The position numbers were made by a program, and so were the translations under genes. Below the pieces are notes generated by a model. That model searched no databases, was not told the DNA's origin, and saw only the letters and a list, made by a program, of their open reading frames with translations. A DNA stretch of 64,000 nt from Sphingobacterium zeae (lineage in GTDB: Bacteria > Bacteroidota > Bacteroidia > Sphingobacteriales > Sphingobacteriaceae): the NCBI RefSeq assembly GCF_030818895.1, contig NZ_JAUTBA010000001.1, positions 3,844,001 to 3,908,000 of the forward strand, in the 5' to 3' direction. The first letter of the stretch is position 1. Every line of letters starts with the position of its first letter. Positions 17,570 through 27,843 of the stretch are shown piece after piece.

Positions 17570-19309
17570 CTAAAGCGACTTTAAATGCTTATAATTCGAC
17601 TTAATGGTATCCCATACTTCTTCAAAATTACCCGATAACATCAACTTAGCCATGCTTTCTGTCATGCCTTTCATTTGGCTAAATGATATTTTTGGGGGCA
17701 TGGCAAGCGCATTCGGATTGGTATAAATATCCAGCAAAACGGGCTCATCGGTGATGTTGAGTGCTTCGTTAAGTACCCTATCCACATCTTCGGGCTGCGT
17801 TACTGTAAATGCGCGGATACCCATCGCCTGCGCAATGAGAGCAAAGTCGGGGTTCACCATATTGGTTTCCTGGTCTTTCAAACCTGCCACCTGCATTTCC
17901 AACTTGACCATACCCAGTGAGCGGTTGTTGAAAACAACGATTTTAATGGGTAAGTTATATTGCTTTATTGTTGCGAGATCCCCCAGTAACATAGACAGTC
18001 CTCCATCACCACAAAATGCAATTATTTGGCGTTTGGGATGTGTCAATGCTGCTCCAATAGCCATCGGCATAGCGTTAGCCATAGAACCATGATTGAAAGA
18101 GCCCAACATAATGCGGTCCTTGCGCTGGTTAATATAACGCGCTCCCCAAACACAGCACATTCCTGTATCCAGTAAAAATACAGCATCATCACTGGCCTTC
18201 TGATCAATTGCATGGGCAACAAATTCAGGTTGAATAGCACATTCGCTACCCCGATCGTCTACATAAGTCATTAAATCTTCTTTCACCTTCGCGTAAGATT
18301 CCAACTGCTTATCTAGAAATTCCGTGTCGGCCCGCGCCTCTACAAAGGGCAATACAGCTTTTAAGGTATGTTCGATATCTCCTACCAACCCATAATCTAC
18401 TATAGATCGCCGTCCTAGCTTCTCACCTTCAATGTCAATCTGAATAATGGTTTTATTCGTAGGTATAAAATCCTTATAAGGAAAGTCGGTCCCTAGAAGT
18501 AGAATAAGATCGGATTGATGCATACTTTGAAAAGCTGAAGCCATACCTAGGAGTCCGGTCATACCAATTTCGTTGGGGTTATCGCGCTGAATATCCAACT
18601 TTGCTTTAAATGAATAGCCCACTGGCGCGTGGATCTTTTGCGATAATTCAACAATCTGCCTTTGCGCTTTCCTTGCACCGACACCACAAAATAAAGTCAC
18701 TTTTTCGGCCTGATTGATATACTGTGCCAAACGACCGATTTCCATGTCCGAAGGTCTCACCTGAGGCTCAGTAAAAAATACTTTCGACGATGTATTCATA
18801 TCGACCGCCTCCATTTCAGAGACGTCCCCAGGGAGCCCGATAACAGCAACATCACGTTTTGATATAGCTTGCTGCAGCGCATTCTGAACCATGCGCTGCA
18901 CCTGCTCAGGTCGGGTGATCATTTGATTATAGCAAGAACAATCATCAAACAATTTGATTGGATTGGTTTCTTGAAAATAATCTGTTCCAAACTCGTATGT
19001 AGCACACGTTGACGCAATCACGAGCATCGGTACACGCGTCTTGTGGGCTTCATACACACCATTGATCAGATGCACATGCCCCGGTCCACTACTACCCGCG
19101 CAACAAGCAATCCCGTGTAAATCTGCTTCAGCTGTTGCGGCAAATGCTCCAGCTTCCTCATGTCTTACATGTATCCATTGCATCGTTCCATCGGCGTGGA
19201 CCGCTTCGTTAAAAAAATTTAAACTATCGCCTGTTACGGCATAAATACGCTTAATTCCCGCATTTTTTAAGAGGTCAACAATCTGATGTGCTACATTTTT
19301 CATACGCAT
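17570..19309 (-). CDS. poxB: Pyruvate oxidase/dehydrogenase (quinone), ThDP-dependent
   Basis: This 579-residue protein has the three-domain ThDP fold: an N-terminal PYR domain with the catalytic Glu in HVRHEEAGAFAA, a middle FAD/nucleotide-type domain, and a C-terminal PP domain with the ThDP-Mg motif GDGGLSML...NN. PoxB converts pyruvate to acetate and CO2, passing electrons to quinone at the membrane. The N-terminus GIKRIYAVTGDSLNFFNEA and the ISFSQMKGMTESMAKLML tail support PoxB over acetolactate synthase. A second ATG at 19303 is equally possible. Confidence 0.93.
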   Translation of the reverse strand: MRMKNVAHQIVDLLKNAGIKRIYAVTGDSLNFFNEAVHADGTMQWIHVRHEEAGAFAATAEADLHGIACCAGSSGPGHVHLINGVYEAHKTRVPMLVIASTCATYEFGTDYFQETNPIKLFDDCSCYNQMITRPEQVQRMVQNALQQAISKRDVAVIGLPGDVSEMEAVDMNTSSKVFFTEPQVRPSDMEIGRLAQYINQAEKVTLFCGVGARKAQRQIVELSQKIHAPVGYSFKAKLDIQRDNPNEIGMTGLLGMASAFQSMHQSDLILLLGTDFPYKDFIPTNKTIIQIDIEGEKLGRRSIVDYGLVGDIEHTLKAVLPFVEARADTEFLDKQLESYAKVKEDLMTYVDDRGSECAIQPEFVAHAIDQKASDDAVFLLDTGMCCVWGARYINQRKDRIMLGSFNHGSMANAMPMAIGAALTHPKRQIIAFCGDGGLSMLLGDLATIKQYNLPIKIVVFNNRSLGMVKLEMQVAGLKDQETNMVNPDFALIAQAMGIRAFTVTQPEDVDRVLNEALNITDEPVLLDIYTNPNALAMPPKISFSQMKGMTESMAKLMLSGNFEEVWDTIKSNYKHLKSL

Positions 19310-19445
19310 AATATAATTTTAGAATGTAATCAAGCGATTTGTGCTGTTTAGCCAGTCGCTACATGTTAACAACAATATTATAGGGGTAATGGTTTTTCAA
19401 TTTCCGCGGGCAATATCATATTAGCTATTTGCCGCTTAGTCCGAT

Positions 19446-21218
19446 TTACTGGGACAGTGCATTCACAAAATTCTTTGCTTCATTGAGGTCGTTATTCCAG
19501 TCTGCATAGCGTTTAGCTGTATTGAGTTTTGCAATTTTTGCATTCAGTTTCGTTAAATTAAGTTGATCATTTGATTCCTCCAACATTTTGATTAGCATAT
19601 TCACTTTTGTGTAGTCTTGTATACCCTCCAGCATGCGCTCATAGCGGATTGAACTTCTTCCCTGTGGATAAACTATATAGGTATCTCCTGCTGGCCAGGT
19701 GCGAAACCTGGAGTCACGCAGAGGATCTAGCACCCATGAATTAAAAGCCCAGCGCAAAGCGCCATCGAAGCCAGCTGCTAGGGCATACCAAGCCATATAG
19801 GTAGATTCAGCGGGGTCGGAGAACGTGAATTGATTTGGAAATTCGTCAGAACAACACACATAGAATGTCGTTACATACCCCTTCTTTCTTCTATCAATAA
19901 AATCTTGATGATCAAAAGGATCCCCAGCAGCGACGCTGATATCGATACTTTTGGGATAACGCTGGTAGCTTTTGTGGTTATCTGCAAACGCGATGTTAAA
20001 TTCAGGAGTGACCTTTTCCAACAAAGCGACGGCAGCATCCATTTCCTCCCGGCTCCTCTCATCCATGGCAATATTGGTTATCTTCAACCAGCCTCTCTCA
20101 CGTAGATGTTTACTGAAATCTTTTAAGAAAGGCGACCATAAGGCTTCGAATATCTCTGTTCCCGGCTTTGCTGTAACATTGACCAATTGTTTTTTTCGTT
20201 CGTCAAAATAATGAAGCTCGTTATTCCATGGCAATAGAGAATAACAGTTGATCTCCTTACTGATCCCCAGATCCATCATAAAGGTGACCCAACGGTCAAA
20301 TACCGAATAGTCGTAAGACCAAGATCCATCCTTACCCTTTTTCCAGATGATCATATCGGCGTAGGGATCATAGGTCTGTACATTCCAGGGATCTTTATTG
20401 AGCGTAGCTGTAATGACCTTCTGCCCTGCTGCCGCCAACTGCATCATCGTCGGTCTCAAAGTCTCAAAATGTGCATCGCTCCACATCTTCACCTTGTTCA
20501 CGCGCGCAACTGCCGAAGGATGTTGCCACTGATCCAGATGGTAACTCCACTGAGACGCGGGAGGCAGCACATGGTTTTGAACGATAACGGTCAGCTGCAG
20601 CTGCTCTTTCACGATACCATTTTGATGAATCGAGAGTGTTGTATGGTAATTTCCCCCCGTTACATCATTGGGCACTTTGACAGTAACCCAGACAGGACGC
20701 ACTTTTTTTGCTTCGAGATCGTAACTTTTGAGGTTATCCAACATATCTGCAGAAAGCGAAGCCTTAAAATCCGCTGGTTTACGGTACCCACATCCACTCG
20801 CAAATTCGTCCGTCATGACATACCGCACAAAGCGCGTCTGTACCACATCGCCAGGAATCGATTCACCGGTGGTGGACTTTAAATCCGCCGCAGAAACAGT
20901 TACATGAGGTGCAGCAGCGGAAGTCCATAGAATAAACTGAACGGAAACCTGCTCGCCTTTCCAGGCGTATACCGTTGCTGCGCGTTGGGCAGTCAAATTG
21001 GGATTTAGGGATTTGGGATAACGTTTATCAATAGATACAAAGGAAGCGTGTAATCCCTCTTCAACATTCGACCAATCGGATAATGTATCTTTTGTTGGAT
21101 CGGCCATTTCCGTAAAGGTTGGTGCAGGATTGAAACGCTGCTGGGCCATCCCCTGATGATTACTACAGAGGAGGATGAAAACTAGGGTAATCGTAGAATA
21201 GAATGTAGTTTTAGGCAT
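19446..21218 (-). CDS. Secreted GH123-like protein with DUF4091 domain
   Basis: This 590-residue protein has a signal peptide (cleavage after GMAQ, about residue 25). An N-terminal beta-sandwich (about residues 50-200) is followed by a TIM-barrel-like domain. It has the Asp-Glu pair typical of GH123 hexosaminidases (IAMDERSREEMD, near residue 385) and a C-terminal DUF4091 region (GFDGALRWAFNSWVLDPL and YERMLEGIQDY). GH123 enzymes release N-acetylgalactosamine from glycans by substrate-assisted catalysis. The true substrate is unknown, and no SusC/D pair is nearby. A TAGCTTTG at 21258-21265 (minus strand) may be its -7 element. Confidence 0.85.
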   Translation of the reverse strand: MPKTTFYSTITLVFILLCSNHQGMAQQRFNPAPTFTEMADPTKDTLSDWSNVEEGLHASFVSIDKRYPKSLNPNLTAQRAATVYAWKGEQVSVQFILWTSAAAPHVTVSAADLKSTTGESIPGDVVQTRFVRYVMTDEFASGCGYRKPADFKASLSADMLDNLKSYDLEAKKVRPVWVTVKVPNDVTGGNYHTTLSIHQNGIVKEQLQLTVIVQNHVLPPASQWSYHLDQWQHPSAVARVNKVKMWSDAHFETLRPTMMQLAAAGQKVITATLNKDPWNVQTYDPYADMIIWKKGKDGSWSYDYSVFDRWVTFMMDLGISKEINCYSLLPWNNELHYFDERKKQLVNVTAKPGTEIFEALWSPFLKDFSKHLRERGWLKITNIAMDERSREEMDAAVALLEKVTPEFNIAFADNHKSYQRYPKSIDISVAAGDPFDHQDFIDRRKKGYVTTFYVCCSDEFPNQFTFSDPAESTYMAWYALAAGFDGALRWAFNSWVLDPLRDSRFRTWPAGDTYIVYPQGRSSIRYERMLEGIQDYTKVNMLIKMLEESNDQLNLTKLNAKIAKLNTAKRYADWNNDLNEAKNFVNALSQ

Positions 21219-21328
21219 AACAGTTATAGTTAATAAATAGAGTTAACAAAACTTTAGCAAAGCTAACAAAACGATTAATAATTCATCGAAAAGTCCTTTC
21301 TTAAACCTAAAATTTCAATTATCAATAA

Positions 21329-22111
21329 TTAGCTTTGTTCGAAAATTTCAGAAAGCGCCGTATAAAGCTCTGGATGATGTTGTTTAAATTTTTCTGGATT
21401 TTCAAAGAAATATTCCGATGCAACAGCAAAAAACTCTGCTGGATTTGTCATTCCATACACATCAATGTCCGATTTATTGGCTTTTATATTATCAATTTCT
21501 TTTCTTATTAAGTTCATAAAAGGTATTACAGAAGCTTTATCCATTAATTGCGTTGGAATGCCGTCTACTGTGCCATCGGTTTTGTCGAGGAGATGAACAA
21601 ATTCATGAATGGCGGTATTCTCTCCGTCATTTGCATTTCTAAATCCATACTCCAAAGCCGACTTGGACAAAATCATCTGTCCGTTCATGGCACCTTCCCC
21701 GACCATACCCATAATATGGCGATCGGCGTGTCCTTCAAATTCATAAGCTGTGTTGAACTGCGAAGGATAAACCATAATATTCGTTAGGTTTGGATAGGTC
21801 CATTTTTTAAAGGAAAATATAGGTATAATCGCACTCGCAGCAATCATCATATAATCTTTCAATTCAATCTCTACACCCACACCTTCCACTTTTACCGTAT
21901 CCAAAAAATTTAGACAGCGCGATTCAAATTCCGCTCGGTCAGCAGTGGACAATTTGCGGTAGTAGGCAACTTCTCTTTCGAGAATTTCCTTACCTTCGTC
22001 ACTCAATACACGTGTGATGGCTTTGCTATTTTTGGCCGTACGATTTAGCAGGTAATACACGACATAAATCGTTACAGGTATAAGCAATACGATGAACAGT
22101 TTTTCTAACAT
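21329..22111 (-). CDS. M90 family zinc metallopeptidase (MtfA-like)
   Basis: This 260-residue protein starts at ATG 22111 (MLEKLFIVLLIPVTIYVV), one base after the stop of the upstream lipoprotein gene; the frame is open to 22186, but that part lies within that gene. It has an N-terminal membrane anchor (residues 4-21) and an M90/MtfA domain with the zinc motif HEFVHLLD and a downstream glutamate ligand in NPAEFFAVASEYFF. MtfA in E. coli inactivates the Mlc repressor and has aminopeptidase activity. The partner here is unknown. Confidence 0.9.
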   Translation of the reverse strand: MLEKLFIVLLIPVTIYVVYYLLNRTAKNSKAITRVLSDEGKEILEREVAYYRKLSTADRAEFESRCLNFLDTVKVEGVGVEIELKDYMMIAASAIIPIFSFKKWTYPNLTNIMVYPSQFNTAYEFEGHADRHIMGMVGEGAMNGQMILSKSALEYGFRNANDGENTAIHEFVHLLDKTDGTVDGIPTQLMDKASVIPFMNLIRKEIDNIKANKSDIDVYGMTNPAEFFAVASEYFFENPEKFKQHHPELYTALSEIFEQS

Positions 22112-22112
22112 A

Positions 22113-22874
22113 TTATTTGATCTGTATCCATTTGGGATCCCGATCTTGCAAATTACGCAAAAAGCCTTTAAAATGTGAGGTTCCAAATAAGATTAAAATC
22201 TTCTGTTGCGGAGCATCAGCCACTAAAGAGGCAAGATTCTCTTCCCTTTTTTTCATGATAAATTCTTTATCAAATTTGTTTTTTAACGCAGTCTTCATGG
22301 CCTTACAGGAATAAGGCTCATGCAATGGCGTTTTAAAATCACATGCATCCAGATTGATGGTACCATACAGGTATTCAAACTCGTCAAGTAATTTATTTTT
22401 TGGAATATCCGCATTCACGGCTGTCTCATAGTTTACTCGAAAGAATGAATAATCGGGCTGACTAATAATTCGCTGCCCGAGCTTACGGTACATGGGCGCC
22501 CGAAGTACTCTTGAAGTATCTCCAGGTGTTTCAATGCATTGCTGCAATCCAAGCCGATTGCCGGTCAACTTTCTGAACTTGCGGTCATAAAGATCGCGTT
22601 GCGCAGCGCTATCTACCTGATAGGCTATACTTTCGTAAAAAACGACATATCCTGATTTTTGAAGAGAATCGACGGTGTTTTGGATATGATCATAGTATAC
22701 CCGTGTGCCCAAATGCCGCATCGGAATATAAATCACCGTCCTGTTGCCATTCCGAAGCTCAAATTTACGCGCGGCATCGCGCAATACGCCAGTCCCCTGC
22801 ACCATCAAAGACGTATCGCAGTTCACCAGGGTAAACAAAACAAAAAAAAGGGAGATAATCTGTCTAAATCGCAT
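22113..22874 (-). CDS. Lipoprotein resembling the TraB/TIKI superfamily
   Basis: This 253-residue protein has a lipoprotein signal (lipobox LVNC, Cys19). The core resembles TraB/PrgY/GumN/TIKI proteins: an early strand with IYIPMRHLGTRVYYDHI, the helix-strand DSLQKSGYVVFYES, and a late GTSH (GxxH) motif in ILFGTSHFKGFL. The first family GxxH is not kept: the His is in PMRH. Superfamily members include metal-dependent proteases and proteins of unknown activity. It is probably translated with the M90 peptidase, whose start follows by one base. The assignment is tentative. Confidence 0.6.
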   Translation of the reverse strand: MRFRQIISLFFVLFTLVNCDTSLMVQGTGVLRDAARKFELRNGNRTVIYIPMRHLGTRVYYDHIQNTVDSLQKSGYVVFYESIAYQVDSAAQRDLYDRKFRKLTGNRLGLQQCIETPGDTSRVLRAPMYRKLGQRIISQPDYSFFRVNYETAVNADIPKNKLLDEFEYLYGTINLDACDFKTPLHEPYSCKAMKTALKNKFDKEFIMKKREENLASLVADAPQQKILILFGTSHFKGFLRNLQDRDPKWIQIK

Positions 22875-23031
22875 ACTATTTTATGATATTATATGGTCCT
22901 TAGCAAAGACAGTACCACGTCACATAATTTTCCACTGGAGGTAAAATATGTACGGGCGATTGCTTTTAAGAGACATCTATAAGTATAACATAAAGTGATA
23001 CGACTAAATTACCGCCCTTGTACACTAAAAT

Positions 23032-24315
23032 TTAGCTGGACGTCAATCCTATCGTCGTACCGTTTGGAATAACCGCATTCTTCTTAACGACCACGATGCC
23101 ATCACAAATGGTATAAGTAGCGTGGTTAGCATTTAAGAGATGCGGGCCGCCATTAATTCGCACATCATTGCCAATACGGCAGTTTTTATCCAAAATCGCA
23201 TTTTCGATATAACACCGCTCACCCACACCTACTACGGGAACATTTTTCCGCTTGGCCTCCTCCATATCGACAAGATCTTCATAATAATCGGATCCCATCA
23301 TATAGGTGCCTCGCACCACAGATCCTGTCCCGATACGCGAACGAACCCCAACAACCGAGCGGTCGATCTTATCAGCCTGAATAATACATCCATCGGAAAT
23401 AACCGAATTGATTAATGTTGTTCCCGATATTTTTGACGGTGGCAACATTCTCGGACGTGTGAAAACCGTATTTTTGTCAAATAAGTTAAAGGCTGGGATA
23501 TTATCGGTCAAACCAATATTCGCTTCATAGAAAGACCCTATTGTTCCAATATCAGTCCAATAGCCCTCAAATTGGTAACTCAGCACCCTATGGGTTTCGA
23601 TCGCATCCGGAATAATTTCTTTACCAAAATCCATCCCTTCATTTTCCTCGAGCATACGCTTGAGCACGCTCTTAGAAAAAACATAGATCCCCATGGACGC
23701 CAGGTATTCTCTCCCTTCACGCTTTAAATGATCGCTCACTTCGGAATTCCAATCCACCAATTGCTCCGTCTTCGGTTTTTCGATAAAAGAAGTAATGTGA
23801 TTTTTTTCATCAGATTTCAGAATCCCAAAGCCCGTCGCGTCTTTTCCATTCACAGGAATGGTCGCAATCGTCAGATCACCCTCATTTTCGACGTGGAAGT
23901 CTACCAAGGCATCAAAATCCATTTGGTACAACTGATCGCCGGATAAGATCAGTATATAATCATAATCAATGCTCGCCAACTTGCGGAACGAGCGACGTAC
24001 CGCATCGGCTGTCCCTTCAAACCATTTGTCACCATCGTTGGTCTGCTCTGCAGCCAAAATATCGACAAACCCCTTACTAAAAATACTAAAGTTATAGGTG
24101 TTTTTAATATGAGAGTTGAGCGATGAAGAATTGAACTGAGTCAATACAAAAATCTTATTGAAACCCGAATTAAGACAATTCGAGATGGGAATGTCCACCA
24201 AACGATATTTCCCTGCAATGGGAACTGCTGGTTTAGACCGCTGATCGGTCAATGGATACAGACGTGAGCCCCTTCCCCCGCCCAAGACGATAGCTACTAC
24301 ATTGTGACGTGACAT
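23032..24315 (-). CDS. glgC: Glucose-1-phosphate adenylyltransferase (ADP-glucose pyrophosphorylase)
   Basis: This 427-residue enzyme makes ADP-glucose from glucose-1-phosphate and ATP, the controlled step of bacterial glycogen synthesis. The N-terminus has the nucleotidyltransferase signature GGGRGSRLYPLTDQRSKPA and the GKYRLVDIPISNC block. The effector-binding and catalytic regions (DQLYQMDF, then FEGYWTDIGT) and a C-terminal left-handed beta-helix follow. It starts 6 bases after glgA and is the last gene of the glycogen operon. Confidence 0.97.
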   Translation of the reverse strand: MSRHNVVAIVLGGGRGSRLYPLTDQRSKPAVPIAGKYRLVDIPISNCLNSGFNKIFVLTQFNSSSLNSHIKNTYNFSIFSKGFVDILAAEQTNDGDKWFEGTADAVRRSFRKLASIDYDYILILSGDQLYQMDFDALVDFHVENEGDLTIATIPVNGKDATGFGILKSDEKNHITSFIEKPKTEQLVDWNSEVSDHLKREGREYLASMGIYVFSKSVLKRMLEENEGMDFGKEIIPDAIETHRVLSYQFEGYWTDIGTIGSFYEANIGLTDNIPAFNLFDKNTVFTRPRMLPPSKISGTTLINSVISDGCIIQADKIDRSVVGVRSRIGTGSVVRGTYMMGSDYYEDLVDMEEAKRKNVPVVGVGERCYIENAILDKNCRIGNDVRINGGPHLLNANHATYTICDGIVVVKKNAVIPNGTTIGLTSS

Positions 24316-24321
24316 ATCAAA

Positions 24322-25734
24322 TTACATTATTTGGTTATATAGACTTATATATTTTGCAGCAGATTTATCCCAAGAAAAATCCAAGCGCATCATTTTACGT
24401 TGATTCTCTTCAAACTGCTTTTTGCTTGCGTAAAAAGTGGTAGCACGAATAATAGCTTCCGTAATTACAGGTATTGTCAGACCGTCAAAACCAACACCAT
24501 AACCGTCGTTATCAAGATCAATTACAGTATCTCTTAGTCCGCCCACGCGATGCACAACCGGCAATGTGCCATATTTCATAGCATAGAGTTGGTTAAGCCC
24601 GCAAGGTTCCACCCGGGAAGGCATTAAAAGAAAGTCCGCACTCGCGTACAGCCAATGTGCCAGGTTTTCATCATAACCAAAGAACACGTCCAAATTTTCT
24701 ACGCCAGCATCAACGAGCAATTTCACACGCGACTGGATCGCAGGATCTCCGGCACCTAGTATAAATATACCTAATCTACCTTGATATTTGGCTGTTAATT
24801 CCAAAATTATATCCGGCAGTAAATCAGCACCTTTTTCAGTGGCAAAGCGGCCAATAAAAACGAGCAATGGCAACTTAGGGTCGATGTTATATTGCGTTGC
24901 CAAGGCCTCTTTATTTTTCAATTTACCCGCAAAAGCTTGCTTGGCATCATAATTCGCGATTAGCGTATAGTCAGTCGCAGGATCCCATATCTCCCAGTCG
25001 ATACCATTGACAATTCCGACCGATTTATCCCGCTCATCATAAAAAAGCTGCTGCAAACCATTTGCTTCTACATAAAGCTCTTCCAGATACCCTTCAGATA
25101 CTGTGGTATACGCATCGCAACATTTGATCATGGCGGCAAGTGGGTTAATTAAACCATCCCAATCCAACAGCCCCCATTTCCAGCTATCGTAAGCAGGTAA
25201 TAAAACTGCCTTGTTCCACGTAGTCCAACCTTGGTATTGCCCATTATGTACAGTAGCCACAGTTTTTACATCGGCGAGATGAATGTAGTCATGGCTATAT
25301 TTCATCAAAAAAGGTATTAAGCCGACATGATGATCGTGACAATGCACGATATCAGGCCGTATAGCTTTTTCCTTAAACCAGCTTAATACAGCATGCTGAA
25401 ACGCCATAAATTGCTCCCCCTCATCCGCATAGCAATACACTTCCTGACGATCGAGTTTGCCTGGAATCTTGATTAAATAGAGCCCAAATCCAAGTATATC
25501 CTCTGCCTCCTTGTACACAGTAAAGTTCAACAATTCGGATCCTTGGTAAAAAGAACCCTCGTGAACAACCGTAAAAGCGTGATCCCGAACAAACGGGCGG
25601 TCATACCAAGGCATAACGACTGCTGCTTCCCAACCAAGTTTGGCCTGATACTTGGGCAGTGCCCCTACGACATCCGCAAGCCCGCCAACTTTGGCCACGG
25701 GATAACATTCTACACTTAAGTGAAAAACTTTCAT
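24322..25734 (-). CDS. glgA: Glycogen synthase (ADP-glucose)
   Basis: This 470-residue GT5 glycosyltransferase elongates alpha-1,4-glucan from ADP-glucose. I chose ATG 25734 (MKVFHLSVECYP) because GlgA proteins begin there; the frame is open 12 codons further. It shows the ADP-glucose-binding KVGGLADVVGALP near the N-terminus, GRFATEKGADLL in the C-terminal Rossmann fold and the E-x7-E region in SRVEPCGLNQLYAM. About 150 bases separate it from glgB, and glgC follows at once. Confidence 0.96.
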   Translation of the reverse strand: MKVFHLSVECYPVAKVGGLADVVGALPKYQAKLGWEAAVVMPWYDRPFVRDHAFTVVHEGSFYQGSELLNFTVYKEAEDILGFGLYLIKIPGKLDRQEVYCYADEGEQFMAFQHAVLSWFKEKAIRPDIVHCHDHHVGLIPFLMKYSHDYIHLADVKTVATVHNGQYQGWTTWNKAVLLPAYDSWKWGLLDWDGLINPLAAMIKCCDAYTTVSEGYLEELYVEANGLQQLFYDERDKSVGIVNGIDWEIWDPATDYTLIANYDAKQAFAGKLKNKEALATQYNIDPKLPLLVFIGRFATEKGADLLPDIILELTAKYQGRLGIFILGAGDPAIQSRVKLLVDAGVENLDVFFGYDENLAHWLYASADFLLMPSRVEPCGLNQLYAMKYGTLPVVHRVGGLRDTVIDLDNDGYGVGFDGLTIPVITEAIIRATTFYASKKQFEENQRKMMRLDFSWDKSAAKYISLYNQIM

Positions 25735-25882
25735 TAGAATAAGTCCATATTTTATCTGTGTTAAAGGCAAAAAGCTGCCTTCCTATTAGTTGTAACAACG
25801 CATTATAACGAACCTGAAAATCAATACCAAGTTCTTATCTAAATCTACACTTATTCCATTACATAATTTTTTGCGCGCTGTG

Positions 25883-27841
25883 CTAAACAGCGCTAACAGC
25901 CTTTTCTTCCGCCGAATTGACACCCTTTAGTTCTTTCTTCCTTTGAAGAACATAACCACCTAATGGCGGCAAATGAACTTGAGCAGATTGTAGCTGATTC
26001 ATCCAATGCAGGTGTTCAGTATGAATATTTGGCTGATGAATTCCTGAGCCGAAATAGATCAAGTCATCAGAATTGAAAACCACTTCCCATTCTCCAGCAT
26101 AAGGCAGACCTATGCGAAAATGCTCGCGAACAACGGGTGTTAGGTTCAGCACAACGACTGTATCATCCCACGCATCAAATCCCTTGCGCCAATAGACCAC
26201 GACTGAATTTTCACGGTCGCCTGCATCTATCCAATCGAAGCCTGATGCTTCAAAAGCTTTTTGATAAAGGCTCGGTTGCACCTTATATAAGGAGTTCAGC
26301 TCTGCTACAAATTGTTTCATACCCTGATGCGGAGCATAGTCCAAAAGATGCCAATCCAGCGATTTATTAACGTTCCACTCTGCCGTCTGTCCAAATTCGC
26401 CCCCCATAAACAATAATTTTGTTCCTGAAAAAGTATACATGAAGAGATACAATGTGCGGAGATTGGCAAATTTCTGCCATTCATCCCCGGGCATTTTATA
26501 AATCAGCGAATGCTTTCCATACACCACCTCATCATGCGACAACGGAAGCATAAAATTTTCGTGAAAAGCATAGACAGTTGCGAAAGTCAGGCGATCATGA
26601 TGATATTGACGATTAATCGGATCCTCCTTAAAATAATCCAACGTGTCGTGCATCCATCCCATCATCCACTTCATACCAAAACCTAGGCCATCCGCATAAG
26701 TAGGCCTGCTCACCCCAGGCCAAGAAGTAGATTCTTCAGCGATTGTCTGCACATGTGGAAAATGACTATATACCGCCTCGTTTAGCTCTTTTAAAAACTG
26801 TACCGCTTCTAAATTTTCATTGCCACCATATTCATTGGGAATCCATTCTCCCGCACTTCGGCTATAATCCAGATACAACATAGACGCAACAGCATCTACC
26901 CGAAGGCCATCAATATGAAAACGATCCAGCCAGTAAAATGCGTTACTGATCAAAAAAGACCTTACCTCATTGCGGCCATAATTGAAGATATAGGATTGCC
27001 AGTCAGGATGAAAGCCTTTCCTTGGATCTTCGTGTTCATATAGACTGCTGCCATCAAATCGATAAAGACCGTGAGCATCACCCGGAAAATGAGAAGGCAC
27101 CCAATCCAACAACACCCCTATACCTGCTGCATGAAGCTCTTCAATCAAATACATCAAGTCCTGTGCTGAGCCATACCGCGAGCTTGCAGCGAAATATCCT
27201 GTGATCTGATATCCCCAAGAAGGATAATAGGGATGTTCCATCAATGGCATAAATTCCACGTGAGTAAAATTCATCTCCTTGACATAAGAAACAAGCTGCA
27301 CGGCTATTTCCCGGTAATTCAGCAAAGTCTCAGGACTTTCCGGATCGCGCACCCAAGATCCTAAATGTACTTCGTAGACAGACCACGGTTGATCCAATCT
27401 GTTTTTAATGACGCGCTCCTGCATCCATTCCTTGTCTTGCCATGCGTACCAAGTCGAATGTACCAGCGACGCAGTCCTGGGTGCAACTTCCCATTTGAAT
27501 GCAAATGGATCGCCTTTTTCAAGCTGTTCGCCCGAATAGGTCTGAATAACATACTTGTATGCCTCACCATTAGCTAGGCCAGGAATAAATCCCTCCCAGA
27601 TTCCGCTGCCGTCCCAGCGCACATAAAGCGCATCACGCTCTTTATTCCAGGAATTAAAGTCGCCGGAGACAGCAACAGATTTTGCATTTGGAGCCCAAAC
27701 CGCAAAATAAACGCCTTTCTCACCGTTGACTTCCAGTTCATGTGAACCGAACTTTTCGTATAATTTAAAGTGCTTACCCGACTGGAATAAGGCGACATCA
27801 AATTCAGAAAATAGACTATGCGGAATTACTTCATTGGCCAT
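25883..27841 (-). CDS. glgB: 1,4-alpha-glucan branching enzyme
   Basis: This 652-residue GH13 enzyme makes alpha-1,6 branches in glycogen. It has an N-terminal CBM48 domain (about residues 30-120; GVYFAVWAPNAKSVAVSGDFN). The barrel has the catalytic Asp in GLRVDAVASMLYLDYSR, the Glu in AEESTSWPGVS and the transition-state Asp in LSHDEVVYGK. A C-terminal alpha-amylase beta-domain follows. It starts 2 bases after the GH31 gene stop. A small GC-rich hairpin (25875-25893) covers its stop codon before the 148-base gap to glgA. Confidence 0.97.
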   Translation of the reverse strand: MANEVIPHSLFSEFDVALFQSGKHFKLYEKFGSHELEVNGEKGVYFAVWAPNAKSVAVSGDFNSWNKERDALYVRWDGSGIWEGFIPGLANGEAYKYVIQTYSGEQLEKGDPFAFKWEVAPRTASLVHSTWYAWQDKEWMQERVIKNRLDQPWSVYEVHLGSWVRDPESPETLLNYREIAVQLVSYVKEMNFTHVEFMPLMEHPYYPSWGYQITGYFAASSRYGSAQDLMYLIEELHAAGIGVLLDWVPSHFPGDAHGLYRFDGSSLYEHEDPRKGFHPDWQSYIFNYGRNEVRSFLISNAFYWLDRFHIDGLRVDAVASMLYLDYSRSAGEWIPNEYGGNENLEAVQFLKELNEAVYSHFPHVQTIAEESTSWPGVSRPTYADGLGFGMKWMMGWMHDTLDYFKEDPINRQYHHDRLTFATVYAFHENFMLPLSHDEVVYGKHSLIYKMPGDEWQKFANLRTLYLFMYTFSGTKLLFMGGEFGQTAEWNVNKSLDWHLLDYAPHQGMKQFVAELNSLYKVQPSLYQKAFEASGFDWIDAGDRENSVVVYWRKGFDAWDDTVVVLNLTPVVREHFRIGLPYAGEWEVVFNSDDLIYFGSGIHQPNIHTEHLHWMNQLQSAQVHLPPLGGYVLQRKKELKGVNSAEEKAVSAV

Positions 27842-27843
27842 GT

